Part shown: one piece after another, positions 13,550 to 28,140 of the stretch | Position numbering within the stretch: position 1 is the stretch's first letter | How the letters are laid out: every line of letters starts with the position of its first letter | Assembly: GCA_013365325.1 (NCBI GenBank) | Contig: JABVXV010000188.1 | Coordinates: 56,724-120,723, forward strand | Source of the DNA: Dipetalonema caudispina | Lineage: Eukaryota; Nematoda; Chromadorea; Rhabditida; Onchocercidae | DNA: 64,000 nucleotides | Direction: 5' to 3' | Made by a program: the position numbers and the translations under genes | Notes under the pieces: generated by a model | Told to the model about the DNA's origin: nothing | The model's input: the letters and a program-made list of their open reading frames with translations, nothing else | Database searches by the model: none

Positions 13550-16500
13550 TTAAAGGAGCCCAGTATCATTTTTTCGGGTTTCAACATTCTGTCTTGCGAC
13601 ATTGCCTGAACCATTTGCTGATTTCGGCGATGCAGCAGAAATTGACTGTGTTTTTTCAAGTGTCTCTTCTGAAGAATCAGCTGCTACAGACATAAAGGCC
13701 GGTAGCTTGGTAAGCTTTGCTAATACTATCGGATCACCCAATTTTTGCTTTTCTGATTCCATGTATCGTAATGAACTAGAAAAAAATAATAATTTGTGAT
13801 AAAAAAAAAAAAGTGTCATAAATTATTGTTTCAGTGAATATTAAATCTCCATTCAAAATTTTAAATCTCCATTTAAATCTCCATTTCACTTATTCAAGGT
13901 AAGAACTATAATCTGTTATTGAAATTAATTAATACGGAAATTTATCTACTTTAAATAAATATTTCGAGAAATGATATATGTATCTCAATAATTTTAAAAA
14001 TTGAAACTAACCCTCGCATTCCATCCAAAGTTTCATTGGTTTGAATTAATTGTTGTTTGGTGCTAGCTAACCCATGTTTCAATGCTTCTTGTAGTATCAG
14101 TATCTGACTGGGTCCACTATTACCAGTTTTTCGCAATTTTTCTTTCTCCTCCAAAGCTCCGAGATGATTTGCCATTTGTCGACCGGATAACGGTGATGAA
14201 ATCGGTCCATTACCGATGAGTGTAGTAGGTTGTTGTTGTTGTTGTTGCGTTGATGTGGGTATCTCATCTCCAGCATCTTGCAAAATCCTCTGAAATTATC
14301 ATCATTGAATCATCATTTTTAGTTCGATTAGTATGAAGGAAAATTTCTCAAAATGATTTCATATTGATTTTAATCAGTAAGTCAGTTACTTCAACTTGGA
14401 TCATAAATTCAGCTACAAAATTCAAATCGAAGTCTAGTAGGGAAAGTTTTTGGTTGAAGTTGAAAAGAAGTTAAAAGTGGATTCTGACAAATAATTGAAG
14501 TTCAAAATTTAAAATAACAATTTCGAGTTTAATAAACTAATTGAATTAGTTTTTAATTAATCTGCCAATTTAATTCAATTCCAAAAATCTTTGCTTTTTT
14601 ACATAATTCTTATTTTGTACTGTAAATTTGCTTCATCATATTTCTTTTTGTACTTTCTACAAGATCAAATTTAATAATTTATTCCTATCTAATTATAGTA
14701 ATGTGAGATCCCAACGATAACGATAGATTGATTGGTATATTATTGTGATGTCGGATTTTTCGATCACCAAGAAAGTTTACAAAATTAAGAGATTGGGAAA
14801 GGAAAATGATCAATTCATTTTAAGCATTCTGTATTGTTGGCTCAATCATCAATACTTCATTACTATCAAAAAATGTTTACGGTACGGTTACAGTAAGATA
14901 CGATGATTTCTGTTTTTTAAATTGATTAAAATTCATATTCAGCAACCCATAAATTAATTAAATATTAATTTTTAGCTAAATTCAACAACTTCTAAATTTT
15001 TTAACAATCACTTTTCAATAAATTCAACAACAATAAATCAGCTAATGGTCGATTTACAAATAAATTGAATAACCTACAAATTAGCTAAATAGTCGCAGAT
15101 AAATTCAACAACTCTCACTCACTACAAATAATTTTAATATATCATATATGTGTGCAAATGATTGTGATAATTATTACTTTATGCAAATGTGCTTTGCTTA
15201 TAATCGGTGCTTCCATTCGTCTTGGTGGATACATTGCTGTTGCTAAATGTAATGAAGCAGGTTCCAATTGCACTGACTCACTGGAAAACAACGATTTTCG
15301 CCTTGATGAATTCATCTTATTTTGTACTTCCATTTCTCCCCTAAATTTACCATTATTATTTTCACATTTTTAACTCTAAAAATTTTTAAAATATTTTATT
15401 TTAAAAACTTTCAAATAGTAATGTAAACAATAAATCTATCGAAAAAAAAAAAAAAAAGAAAAAATTATATAATTGTTAGGAAATTTTTATGAATTGTTAA
15501 AAATTTACATATCCGATGGATCTTTATATCGTTCCTCCATAACAGATGTTCCTGGTTCTCCTGATGTTGACATTGTTCGAAATCGATCAGATTTTTTCCT
15601 TTTATTTTCAATATTTTCTTCTTTTGATAATCCCTTCTGTCTGCTGTAATAATTTAATTTAAATGTTATGATATGAATTATACTATCATAAAGATTGTGA
15701 ACTAAACATGTATGATCAAGAATTACTATTGGATCAGGAAAAAAAAAAAAAAAAAAAAAACATAATAAACTAATTCATTTAGTTTAAATAAATAAACTAT
15801 TTAATTTGTTATAATTATATGTTAATTAAAAGATACATTGTATACAACATTTTATTTTTATTATATTTTTGTTGTAATAAATTAATTTCAATGATATATA
15901 TTGATTAAAATCATACTCAGAGGATTTTCTTGAAATAATTTGACTTTCATCAATACTTTCCGCAATTGTACTACCAGCTCCATCAACATCTTTCCGTTTT
16001 GTTTCCCAAAGTCTTGGATTAAATGACATTCGATTGAACATTGTACCACTTTTCAATACTCCAAATCTTTCTTTCATACGTCGTGATGATGATGATGAAG
16101 CATTTTGTTGCTCCTCATCATCCTATAAAAAATTAATTATAATTAATAGATACAATATACAATGAGTTAATTTGTATGATTAAATGAACAAAAAAATTTT
16201 GCTATATGTTATGATCAGAAATTTTAGGATTTCATTTAGATTTAGTTAAATGGGATAATTAGAGAACTGTACCTAAAAATATGATAACAATTATTAGGGA
16301 GTGAAAAAGTCATTAATTGTGCTATAATTTATCATTAACAGGTATCCATATATGTCAATGAAATATTGTCAATAAAATTTATCAAAATAAAGAAATAGTT
16401 ATTCATTAACCTTGTTTATTTCTGGATTTTGATTTCGTGTTGGAAAAGCCAAATAATTGGGAAGATAGCTATCGGTAGATGATGATTGAGCGGAGAAAAA

Positions 16501-19500
16501 TGACGACAAATTTGGCATTACCTGTAGAAAATGATAAATTGAATTTAAAATTTAGTTTTATAAAAGTTAAATTTCATCAATTTTTAGTGAGTGAAATTTT
16601 TCAAGCAAAAACAGAATATTTATAATCAACAAACATCTCAAAACATTCAAATCACAATTTTTATCTGATACCAGCAATGATCCCATAATTACTTTCATCA
16701 CAAGAGAATAATATTATAGTAGGAAATTTCTTCATTCTATACTTTTTACATGTTTTATCAGAAATTATATCAATAAAAATATCAATTAATTATTGTTAGA
16801 AATTTATTTACCTGTGGATTAGACATTAATACATTCAGATGTGGTCCAGACAAAGGTACTATTCGTTGTTGTTCAATTATTGGATATGGTAATTTTTCAT
16901 ATTGATCTGAGGAACTATAATCTGTCGTATCCTGAAAATTTATAAAAAAAAAAGTAACTCTTTTATTATAAACTTTTTTATCAAAAAATTTCATTGCAAT
17001 ATTCTTTGATTTGCTTGAATTTTACAATTAATTGATGATCGTCTCTTCTGTTACATGCGTAATCTTCCTGACTGTAATTCAGTAGGGATCCATCATTAAT
17101 ATCATTTTTTATTTCATTGATTTCTTTCATTCAAACAGATCAACTATGAAATTAGTTCAAACGGAGTTGAAAAAATGGTATCAGAAAATATCGGTAAGTT
17201 AATTATAGCTAACGAAGGTCAGATGGTCTGAAATGCTAATATCTTGGCCAATAAAATGATCATACCCTGATCAATGAACACGTCTATTGTATGATATGTA
17301 CTATCATTGTAAATGGATAAGTGAAATTTTAATTACTTTAATGATATATTTATTTAAAAAACTTTCAAAACATAGATCAAAATACCTCCGCTCCACTTTC
17401 CGGTTCAGTTCTGACTTCCAAATCATCCGCTGTACGCGTATTTTTGGCTGAAGAACTGGTCTTCGATTGAATTCCCTGAGGTGGCAATGAACCGGCGCGT
17501 ATGTCCGCTAACGATTGCAACTAAAAAAAAAAAAAAAAGAAAGAATGAAAACGTGAACGATCTAAATTTTGTTTTTTTAATTTTGAAAAAATATAAAAGT
17601 CAAATTAAAAAATTTTCAACTAATAAAATTCAAAAATAAATTAAAACTAAAACAAAAATCTCATTGCAACCTGATATGGCTTTGATGGATCAACTGGAGG
17701 TGGTCCAGGAACTTTTGCTTCACTCTTAAATTGTTCCTGCACTGAAGTAGTTAACTGTGATATTCGCTTTGATCCTGTAGCCTTTGATGTTGCAGATTCC
17801 AATCTTCCCTTTGATGTTGCAGATTCCGATCTTCCCTTTGATGTTGACTGAAATATCAATTTGAACTAAAGTTTGAAAAAAAAAATTATAGTTTGTTAAA
17901 ATTTTATCAATTAATACTATCGAAAATGACATTGCTAAAAAAGCTAAATTATAGAAACAAAATGATAAAAATGTTTCTACCATATTTCTTTCAGTTCTTT
18001 TTTTATTTTATTTTTATTTTTTTTTTTCACAAGTAAAAAAAAAAAAAGGATGAAAACAGAAATTATACCGGCTGAGTGATTTGTTCTTGAATTTCTTCAG
18101 CAAGTCTTGTTTCGAGTGATTGAAGCCTTAGGACAAGTGCTTGTACTTGCTCTAACAATTCACGATTAGCATTTAACAGCTGATGTGTTCGAGACTGAAA
18201 TGTGATATGATATGATATGATATGCGTATATATCTTAAAGTGATACAATTGTACAAAAAAGTAAGAAATACCTATGGAAATAGTTTTTTTTTTAAAAAAA
18301 ATAAACAAAAATCCTATCAGTTAAGTGTATTAACTTTTACTCGAAACTTTTTTAAGGAATTTTTGTTTCAAAAAATGATAATGTAACAATTTTCGAAAAA
18401 AAAAATGGATATTTATTTTTTTTTATGAAGTAACAAATTTTTTAAATCATAAAAAAATAGATTATTTCGTCATCAAAATTCTTGATCATTTTTTTTTTCT
18501 TTTTTTACGGTAGTGAAACTGTAACATTTACTAATTAGACAATAGATTATTTAATTAAATTTACTCATACGTAGAATTTAAATGCAACATCTTCTGAAGT
18601 TCAATTCCGGTATCAAACCGATTGAAAAATCTTTTGTCTAAATTAGCAAATTGATTGATACGAAACTACTTAACGGTTAAAATCTTTTCGGAAAGGTCAT
18701 TTCACTTTATATATACCTATCTAGCCAGTACTTTGAAAAAAAAAAATTCCTTATCATTATTAGGCCATACACTAATGACTACAGAAAGCAGCTTATTATT
18801 TTGAATTGATGGAGGAAGGGAGGGAAATTTCAGTTAGTTAATTAGATGAAAACTGTAAAAAAAATCATGAAAGATTGTAAAAATTTGGTAGGAAAAATAT
18901 GTAAGTAATACAAACTTGTGCTTCTATTCGAGCAGTTGTCTCACTTGTCAACTGATCTCTTAATAACTGCACCTGGCAGCTTGCAACTTGAGCGGTTTGT
19001 TGAGCTTGATCCAATTGTGAACGTATCAAATGTTGATTGTACTGTAAATTTATTAACGAATAATTTTAAACAACTATTAGCTTATTTGTACAATAATTTA
19101 GCAAAAATTTTATTTGCATATAAATAAATCGATATGATACCATAATGGTTAAAATTTCTTCTACAATTACGTCTAAAAATACTTCAATTATCAGGCAAAA
19201 AAAAAAAAAAACGAAAAAAAAACAAAAAAAAAAGGATAAATTGATCTTATTTCGAATAAATAACATTTTAGCATTCAAAAAATTAATTGTTAAATTTCAA
19301 TTTGAATGTTGATAAATTATCAGTTGAAGGAAAAAAATACCTGATCTAATGATAAACTGAGCTGATAGGTGGTGAGATCTTGTCCTTCAAGAGGACTTCC
19401 AGGAATGTTCGTATTAGTAGTGGAGGCTTGCTGTTCGGAGGTATTCCCCGGTAACGGCAGAGTTGCATAAGGTGATAATAAATATGGTGAACTGAGTCCA

Positions 19501-22260
19501 TATGGCATCGATGCTGATGGCCCTATTACTGGCATCTAAAAAAAAACAAAAAAAAAAGTAAAATAAATAAATAAATTATTTTCAAATATAAAATGTTAGA
19601 AAAGAATATTTTTAAAATATAAAGGATCAATCGATGATCAAATTTTTTATTAATTGCATCAAATTTTTAAGAATGAACCAATTATTAATTAAGTTTTATC
19701 TTTTCTAGAAGAGAAGGCAAGTACTAACTGTAATCTAATCTTGACGTCAAGTTATTTTATTTTAGAAGATTGCATCATAAAATAATTTCAAAAGTTTCCA
19801 AAACAAAAATTAAAAAGTTGAACATTAAATTTTGAGTCATTAGGGGAAACAGAACAAACAGGATAATAAGGCATAGTCGGCAAACCACGTTGATCGAGTG
19901 TCTGCATTGACTGGAACTGACCAGCGGTCATCTGTGGTGCCCATGTCATTGAATGCGGTAAAGTTGAGGAACCGGATACAAACGGCAATGGATCACTGCA
20001 ATGCATAACGATTCAACTGAATAGAACGAAAAAATAGCAGCCGAAAAAACGGAACATCGTAAGAATCATTGAAGCCAAATTATCCTAGGCTCTATCCCTT
20101 CATTTTCATTTCAAATTTAATAACTATTCTTTAGCATTTAAAAGTTTGAAAAATAGCAAAATTGTCGAAACAAATCAACAAATGACTACCTAGTAGCAAC
20201 TGCTGGATTTCCGGAAGTCGAAGCTGACTGTTGTATTGGATTCGTTTGAGTGGGTGACAATTTTTGTGGCTCACTGGAAGTACTTGCTTGGGCATAATCT
20301 TTGCTCGAAGCGGTAGTAGCCAAGGCTGCTGCTTCCAGCGCAGCTGATGGACTTAAGATCGCATCGGAAGATTTCCGTGGCGCAAACTATAATTCATATT
20401 ACTTTCACAACCACTATATTATCGATCATATGGTATTATTTATCAACAAATAAGCACCAACTAAAATTCCTTAACTAATAACTCTTAATCGTCAATATTT
20501 GCATATATGATAATAGTAATGGACAACAATAATACTAAGGAATGATGATGCTTTTGCAAGTAAGCAGGTGTAGGTGTTGAAAGCGGTGGTGGATCATCCG
20601 TTGGTGATGGACTACGTGAAGCTTCGGTTACTTTTGCTAATTTTTCCTCCGTTTCACCGTGATCACCTTCAGTACTTGTGAGTGAATCTGCAATTGTTAC
20701 GATATTGATTAGTGATATTATTGCAACGATCAATGGTAATAACTTTTTTTCGTTTAGTTTAACCTTAAAAAATTGTAAATATTTCAGAAAATTTGGAATT
20801 TTTTTTCTTTTTTTGTTCACCAAAGAATAATTTGTCATAAAAGTTTCATCTGTTACTATTTAAAATTATTATGCTCTAATTTAATTATTAATTATTCAAA
20901 TGAATAATTTATTTTTCAGCAAATATAACTATCGTTTCCAGATTTCATTATAAATTTCAATTATTTATAAAAAAAAACATTTAACATTAAATAAATCAAA
21001 TAATTTACAATAGCAGTAAGCTAATGCATCCTCATATATATATATATATATATAATATTTTCAATGAATTAAAAATCATTTTCGATATTTACATATACCA
21101 CCTGAAATTATTAGAAAATTCTATAACGCTATCAAAGTTAATATAATAAAAATGAAAAGTTCAAAAAATTAAAAGAAAAAAAAAGAAAGAGTTTATTATT
21201 TTCTCGTATCTTAAAGTAATTTAGGATTTAATTAAGCATGCTAAAACGAAATTTATAAATTATATGAAAGAGAGAAGTGGTAAAAAAAAAAAAGTGAAAT
21301 AATTGATAAAAAGTTAGTGAAAGTGTACAAAAGCAAATGTTAACTTTAGATAATTGCTATGAAAGTTATTTCGACGGATAAAATTTATTAACAAATTAGA
21401 TATATTAAATACATTTATTTCTATTATCAGTTATTTTATTTATAACAATGAAATGCTCTTTAAAAAAAAGAATAAAATTCATTACTTATAATTCGTTGAG
21501 GAAATACATGTATTATACGGATTTCCGGATTTCCTCTCTCTCTCTCTCTCTTTCTTTCTTTCACTTTCTCTCACTCAAAAGTATTGTTATTTTAGCGATT
21601 TTTGTTTGTTGTTACACAATTGGAATAATTCACGACTTAAATTTCCTTCAAAAATTTCATGCTTTTTGATTCGTTATCGTCTTCTGATAAGCATGACCTA
21701 TTTAATTTATCGTCTTCTGATAGCATAACTTAATTGATTCATCATCTTCTGACAAGCATGACCTATTTAATTTATCCTCTTCTGATAACATATTTGACTC
21801 ATCGTCTTCTGATAGCATAACTTATTTGATTCATCGTCTTCTGACAGGCATGACGAGATACAATATTTAAACAAAGCGAGATACACTGAAGACTTAAAAG
21901 AATTTCAGATTCTTCACTTACCGACCAAATTATCCTTTCTATCATTGATGTAAAAGAATCTCTGACGTTTCCATCTTGTTCGTGAAAAAATTTGTTGTGA
22001 TTTAGTATCTCTTGCATCAGTATCATCATCGTCCCATGTTTTGGAATTTCCAATTGAAAACATATTCAACTTTCTGGGACAATGCTGTGGATGATAGTTG
22101 CTCCAATTTTTCTGTTTTTTGGAGGAACCAGACTTCTGTATCACGATATTTTCAGGACGAGTTTCGTTTTTTTTTTTTTTTTTATATAAAAAATTTTTGG
22201 ATAGATAGTTTATTGGAAAATTTGGTACTATGAAATTTCAAATATTTAAGTGATACATTT

Positions 22261-22293
<33 letters not shown>

Positions 22294-25200
22294 CTTTACT
22301 TTTTTCATCCAATAATTTCGGTTGATAATTTCAAAGAGAAATTAAAACTACAGGATTATTTTTGATAATAGGAAAATAAATATTATCAATGCTATTCATC
22401 TAATATATTTATTTCCATATAGAAGTAAAAATATGCAAAAAAATTTTACGCTATCAAATAGAAAATAATGATAATGTAACGAATTACAAAATAACCATAC
22501 TATGATAAACATATAAAGCATTCCGTTTGAGATTGATAAGATGAAGAAGAAGACGAAATTTCTGGATTGAATCTATCCTTAACAATTGGATTGAGAATTG
22601 GTTTGAAGAATCAGAGAGTAGAAAAATGAAACGTATAACGCTTGTAAAGCTGTAAATTCTTTGTTTTTTTTTTTTTTTTCTTGTAAACTGATACTTGAAA
22701 ATAACAGCAATGAAGAAATTTTCGTTGAACAGAGTAAAGAACAGCATTAAGTTGAAATTTGATAAGGCATCTCTGATATATATATATATATGTCATTTAT
22801 TTTACATCTCACAAATATGTTAATCATATTAGATTGGCAAGAAGGAAATAGTTGTTTTGTGAAAAGTAAAACAAACTTTTTGCAAAAAAAAAAAAAAAAA
22901 AAATCAACAGGGAATGCGCATATGTCATACATAAAACTGATTGATATTTTATTTAATTTACAATGAAATTTTTCTTGTCCTAATTGAAAGTGGAATTAGT
23001 GGCATAAATTGAGAAAAATCAAATGGTATTTCAATCAATTTATAAAAATTTTTGAATAAAATAAATAAGCAAATTAGTAAAAAATTAACAATTATGGAAT
23101 TTTTATCTAAATTTAACACTGAATAATATGTACACTTTATAGCCCAAGTAAAGAATAGCAGTGAAATTTAACAAAATATATTATGAATTACGAATTATTT
23201 TTAGTTTTACTTGAATTTAAAAAAAATCTCCCTCATTTTAGCATAATTTTGAAAAGAAATTCTTCTAATCACTGTTAAGAATTTCTGGTACCTGATGATC
23301 GACTGGCACCAACTGCCTTCGGAAATATTCTTCAATCATCCCTTTACAAATTATTCATCGTTAAAACGATGAATTGAGGAAAAATTCCTTCCGTAATCTA
23401 TGATAACTTAACTACTCTTTATTTACTATTCATTTCTTGATGAAGAGCAGAAATTGAATTATTTTCACTGTTTACAAATTAATTATTGAAATTAAAAGGT
23501 ACGATATATTTGTACAGTTAAAATTCATATTTTCCTGAATTTTTGTTAAACAAAGTCTTCAAAAAAAAAAAGTAATAATAATAATTATTATTCCAAGTCA
23601 TCAAACTAAAATAAGCAATTTGAAACATATGCAACTAAAACTATTCTTCAAATATCACCATATCACCGTTACAATTCTACCTATCTATCTTTCATAAAAC
23701 CTTCGCAATTATCAGTCGATAATATATCTTGACAAATATTATAATTAAAATATTTAAAAAAGAAAAAAAAGAAAGGAAAAGAAAGGTAAGAGATAAAATT
23801 AAATATTGTCATGAAATTTAATAATGTTTCAATATTTGAGAAAAAAAAAAATATATAGAAATTACCCCAAGTGAACATATGTGTGTAATCAAATGAAGAG
23901 GAGAATAAATAGACGGAAATTTCAGTACAAAAAAAAAAAAAAAGTTTCTTTTCATCGATGATGTGAGAAAAAGACTAATTTGTTTCATTGATATCTTTAA
24001 ATAATTGTGGTTTGTTTAGCTGATCGATGAATTATGTACATTGAATGTACGAATCGTAACATTGCTATAAGTGATTTGTTGATAACTATAAGTAAATTAA
24101 TGATTATACAAAGTGATTTTTTTTGAACTTTTGCAAAAAATTTGAGGAGAGAGAGGGTTGGAGAAAAAAAAAAAAGGAAGCAGAACGAGAGAAATGATGT
24201 TTTAATTATTGTTTCGTGTATTTGAATTAAAATTATGATATCAATTTATTTAATTTATTAGACTAATTACTTTACAATGATGAATAATTAATGAATATGA
24301 TTTTTGAGAGTAATTTCTTGCCTATTCTTCAATTAAATTAATTTACTCATAATAATAGTACGGCAAAAATGACGAACAATTATGATAGCAATTTATTTCA
24401 CTCATTTATCAGACTAATTAACTCACAATAATGGATAATTAACAAACATAAATTTTAAAAAGAAATTTCTTGCCTATTATTCAATTAAATTAATTTATTT
24501 GCTACAGTATGCATAGCATAACAATAACATTTTTTAAAAAATGTCAAAAAATTTTTCCCAAAACATTTGTTTCGAATGTAATGATCCAGCGATACTGTAG
24601 TTTAATACTTAATTTTAAATCATAAAAGAAGTCACCTGTCATGCTTTAAAATTAAAATAAAATTTAGCATTTCTCACATTTTTATCATAATAATTCCAAA
24701 CAAATTGATCAATAACAATGGGGAAAAAAAAAAAAAATTAAACGATACAAAATGAAAGTTTAATTTATTAGTATTGCATGCAATAAAATAATTAATAATA
24801 TAAGCTAATTGAAAATATAATGTAATATTAAGTGAAAAGAAAAATAAATAAATCTTTCATCAATCATCAATTAATTTTAATTAAAAAAAAAAAAAAAAAA
24901 AGCAAAAGAAAAATGCAAATTTTCTTATTGATTATATTTCAATATATTATTTATATTTATAACTTTCAACTAAAATAAAAAAGAAAGTGGAAAAAAAAAA
25001 AAAAAAAAAAAAAAAAAACGAACTTACTTTTAACCCTTACATTAAAACTACTTTCTGAATCCTCTTGATACTTCTCTTGCATTTGCTCCTGTGCTACTTT
25101 ATGACATACCTCAAATGCTTGTCCAATTGTTCGTACGACACGCATTGCTTGACTCTGAAAATTTATTTGAAATTAATTACACTTTTGTTTTTTACAAAAA

Positions 25201-26192
25201 TAGAAATTTTTTAATTCATTTTTTGGGAATAATGATTACAGTTAGTAGAAATGACATGAAATTTGTTGTAGTATTTTGATAACAGATGCAAATTGATGAT
25301 ACTTTACGATAGAATTTAATTTCAAAATTAAATTATCATTTAAAGATATTACTTTTCGTACTAAATTCATTGTAGCATGAAAGCAATAAAAATTATTCTT
25401 TCAATTTTTCATCGTTTAATTTTTCGAATGAATTAAAAACTCAGAAATAATCACTATGTTATTGTTACTAAACAAATTAATTAAATGTATCATATCGACA
25501 TAATAATTTAATCACTATTTCAAAATTCTAATTAAAATTCAAAAAAAAAAAAAAAAAACTCAATATCATTGCATTTAGAAATGATATTTTGAATAATTCG
25601 ACTATGTTGATACTTCAAAATTGAAATTCATTAATAAAAACAATTCTAAAGTGATACACTAAACAATGCACCAAAGTAAAATTTCTCATTTTTTCTATTT
25701 CTATTCCTAAGTTTTGTAAAAAAAAAAAAAAAAAAAATGAAAATAAATCGAAGTAAATATTAAATTATAATAAGCGCAAGCAAAGTAAATCAATAAACAA
25801 TTTAATTTAAATTGATACATTCATTTTAAAATTTCGACAATTTCCTGCAAAAATTGACGTTAATTCTTTCTTGACGAACTAAAGTACTTTTATTCCATTG
25901 CACTTTAAACAGCTGTGTTACAAAAAAAAAAAAAAAAAAAAAAAAATATCACATCACCGAGTGATAAGGATAAAAAAAAACATAACAGACATAATAGCAT
26001 ATAGGCTTTTAACACATTAGCTTAAAGCTTTTCAAATGGTTGAAATTTTGTTTGCTAAAGAATAGATATTTCAACAAAAATACACATACACAGACACATA
26101 TAGACACACATACACACACATACACACACATACACACACATATATATATATATATATACACAGACATAAACACAATACGACCAGATTACTTT

Positions 26193-26227
<35 letters not shown>

Positions 26228-28108
26228 TGTTACTTAATGAAATAATCAACTGATGGGTGATAGGGGAAAAGATTGGAAGGATTGAATTGAAATTTTTAAC
26301 AGTGAACTATCTTTTGATGCTTTTTAAAAAATTCAAAAAGTGAAGAAAAAAAAAAAAAAAAAAAAATTATTGAACAGAAAACTACAACTGTTTTCTTTCC
26401 TTTTCTTTTCTTTTCTGTTTTTTTTTTTTTTTTTCAAAAAATATTGCAATGAAATATATAACAATATTATAGATTGATGAACTTTAACCCTTGAAATGTA
26501 ATAATGAACATTATTATTTTGCAAAACGTCGTATGTTTAATCCTTTACTTTTCTCTCTTTATCTCTCTCTGTCTCTCTCTCTCTCTCTTTATCGTCATTG
26601 ATATCGTTGTTTTAAAACTTTTGCAAAAATTGTAAAAAGAAAAAAAAAAAAGAAAAAGAAAGAGAAAAATAAATTTAAAAATAAATATATTTAATGATAG
26701 ATAATATTTCATTTATGTCCTTCTTAAAGATTTAAAAATTTTAGGAAAAAATTTGCTTAATTTGATTATCTTATCAGTCATTTTAAGTTGAAGTAATATT
26801 TGTATACTTTAATGATATGAATAATGTTAATATTAGATGAAGGAATGAAAGTATTCATTTTGTTAACTTTATCGATTAAAAAATTATCAAATAAATAATA
26901 TTGTAAAATTAATAAAAGTCTAAAAATAATAGACACTACAAAAAGTGGTACAATTGATTTTTAATTCCTTCAAATAGTATGTAATATTTAATCTTTTCAT
27001 TCAATTCATCAGTATTTGGAAATGCTTAAAAAATTATTTTTAAATTAATAAGCTCAAATGAATGAAATAAAATATGAAGCTAAAAAGTTAGCATCACAAA
27101 TTTCCTTCAAGAATGATAACATTTAGTGATATGCAGATACAACATACGATCATATAAGTTGGGGAAATATCCTGTATCGGAGAAGGAAGAAATTCAAATA
27201 TTTGACTTCAACACATGGAAGATCGATCTGTAGATTCGGCATAACTGTACATCATTTATCAAATAATTTAAATATAATCCAGTGATTTAGATTGCTATAT
27301 TTGATCTAAATTAGATTCCTGAAGTGACAATTCCGGTAAGTGATGAAAAAAGGAAACAAAACTTCCATGAAAAAAATATACGTTAATGATGCAAGGAGAG
27401 TAGTAGAATATCTTCATTATGTATTTCAACAATGAAAATAGTTAGAAGCAGTTCCAGAAATTAAAAAAATTTCCATAAATATTAACGACAATTGAAAATT
27501 CCCACTCATCTTTCATTGGTAATTAATAACTAGTAAATAAAAGATTTAAAGATTATAAATTTTAATTCATATTTTGTGGTATGCTATATTTGGAACATGT
27601 ATAGCAAAGAATGGAAATTCTGAAAGTTAAATTATAAAAAATTTACATATTAGTAATTTGAAGGATCTCCTGTAAAAATTACCAAAATCTACAATTTAAC
27701 AAAATAAGTGAACAGTTAGAACTTACACAATTACTGTATGTACTTTTTAAAAAGTACATTACATATTTTGACGACAAATATTCGTCACGTAATATTTTAA
27801 AAATGATGAAGAAGTCTTCAGAGGGTTGGAAAACGTTGAAAGGTTGTGACATACCTCGAGATCATGATCACTTTCAAGACTTTCTCGTTGGGGGCATGGT
27901 AGTGACCAGCGAACAAATTTTGTTTTTATTGGTTCATTCTTGCCGCTTGATGGCTTTGCCATCAGCCGCAAATAGTAGAATCGTTGTTCTTCGGAAAGAC
28001 ATTTGTCGTCGTCCTTGTCTGTACTCGAAAATCGTAACATTTTGTATCGCAGTTATCTTATTGCTGTTGCTATTGTTGTTGTTGTTGTTGTTGTTAATGA
28101 TGATGATG

Positions 28109-28140
<32 letters not shown>

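Larger units (their letters stand above)
20688..25027 (-). other. dyc-1 intron 6 with an embedded alternative first exon
   Basis: This 4.3-kb intron holds the exon at 21922-22063, the 181-bp minisatellite at 21676-21856, an AT repeat (about 21034-21054), a TC repeat (21534-21552), a TA repeat (22776-22791) and several A-runs, the longest at 22262-22290. Nothing else looks coding. Confidence 0.6.

Noticed and set aside
13602..13799. Plus-strand 65-residue frame
   Set aside because: It is antisense to the last dyc-1 exon, whose minus-strand frame has consistent splice phase.
15152..15373. Plus-strand 73-residue frame with a hydrophobic start
   Set aside because: It is antisense to dyc-1 exon 19, which joins its neighbours in phase.
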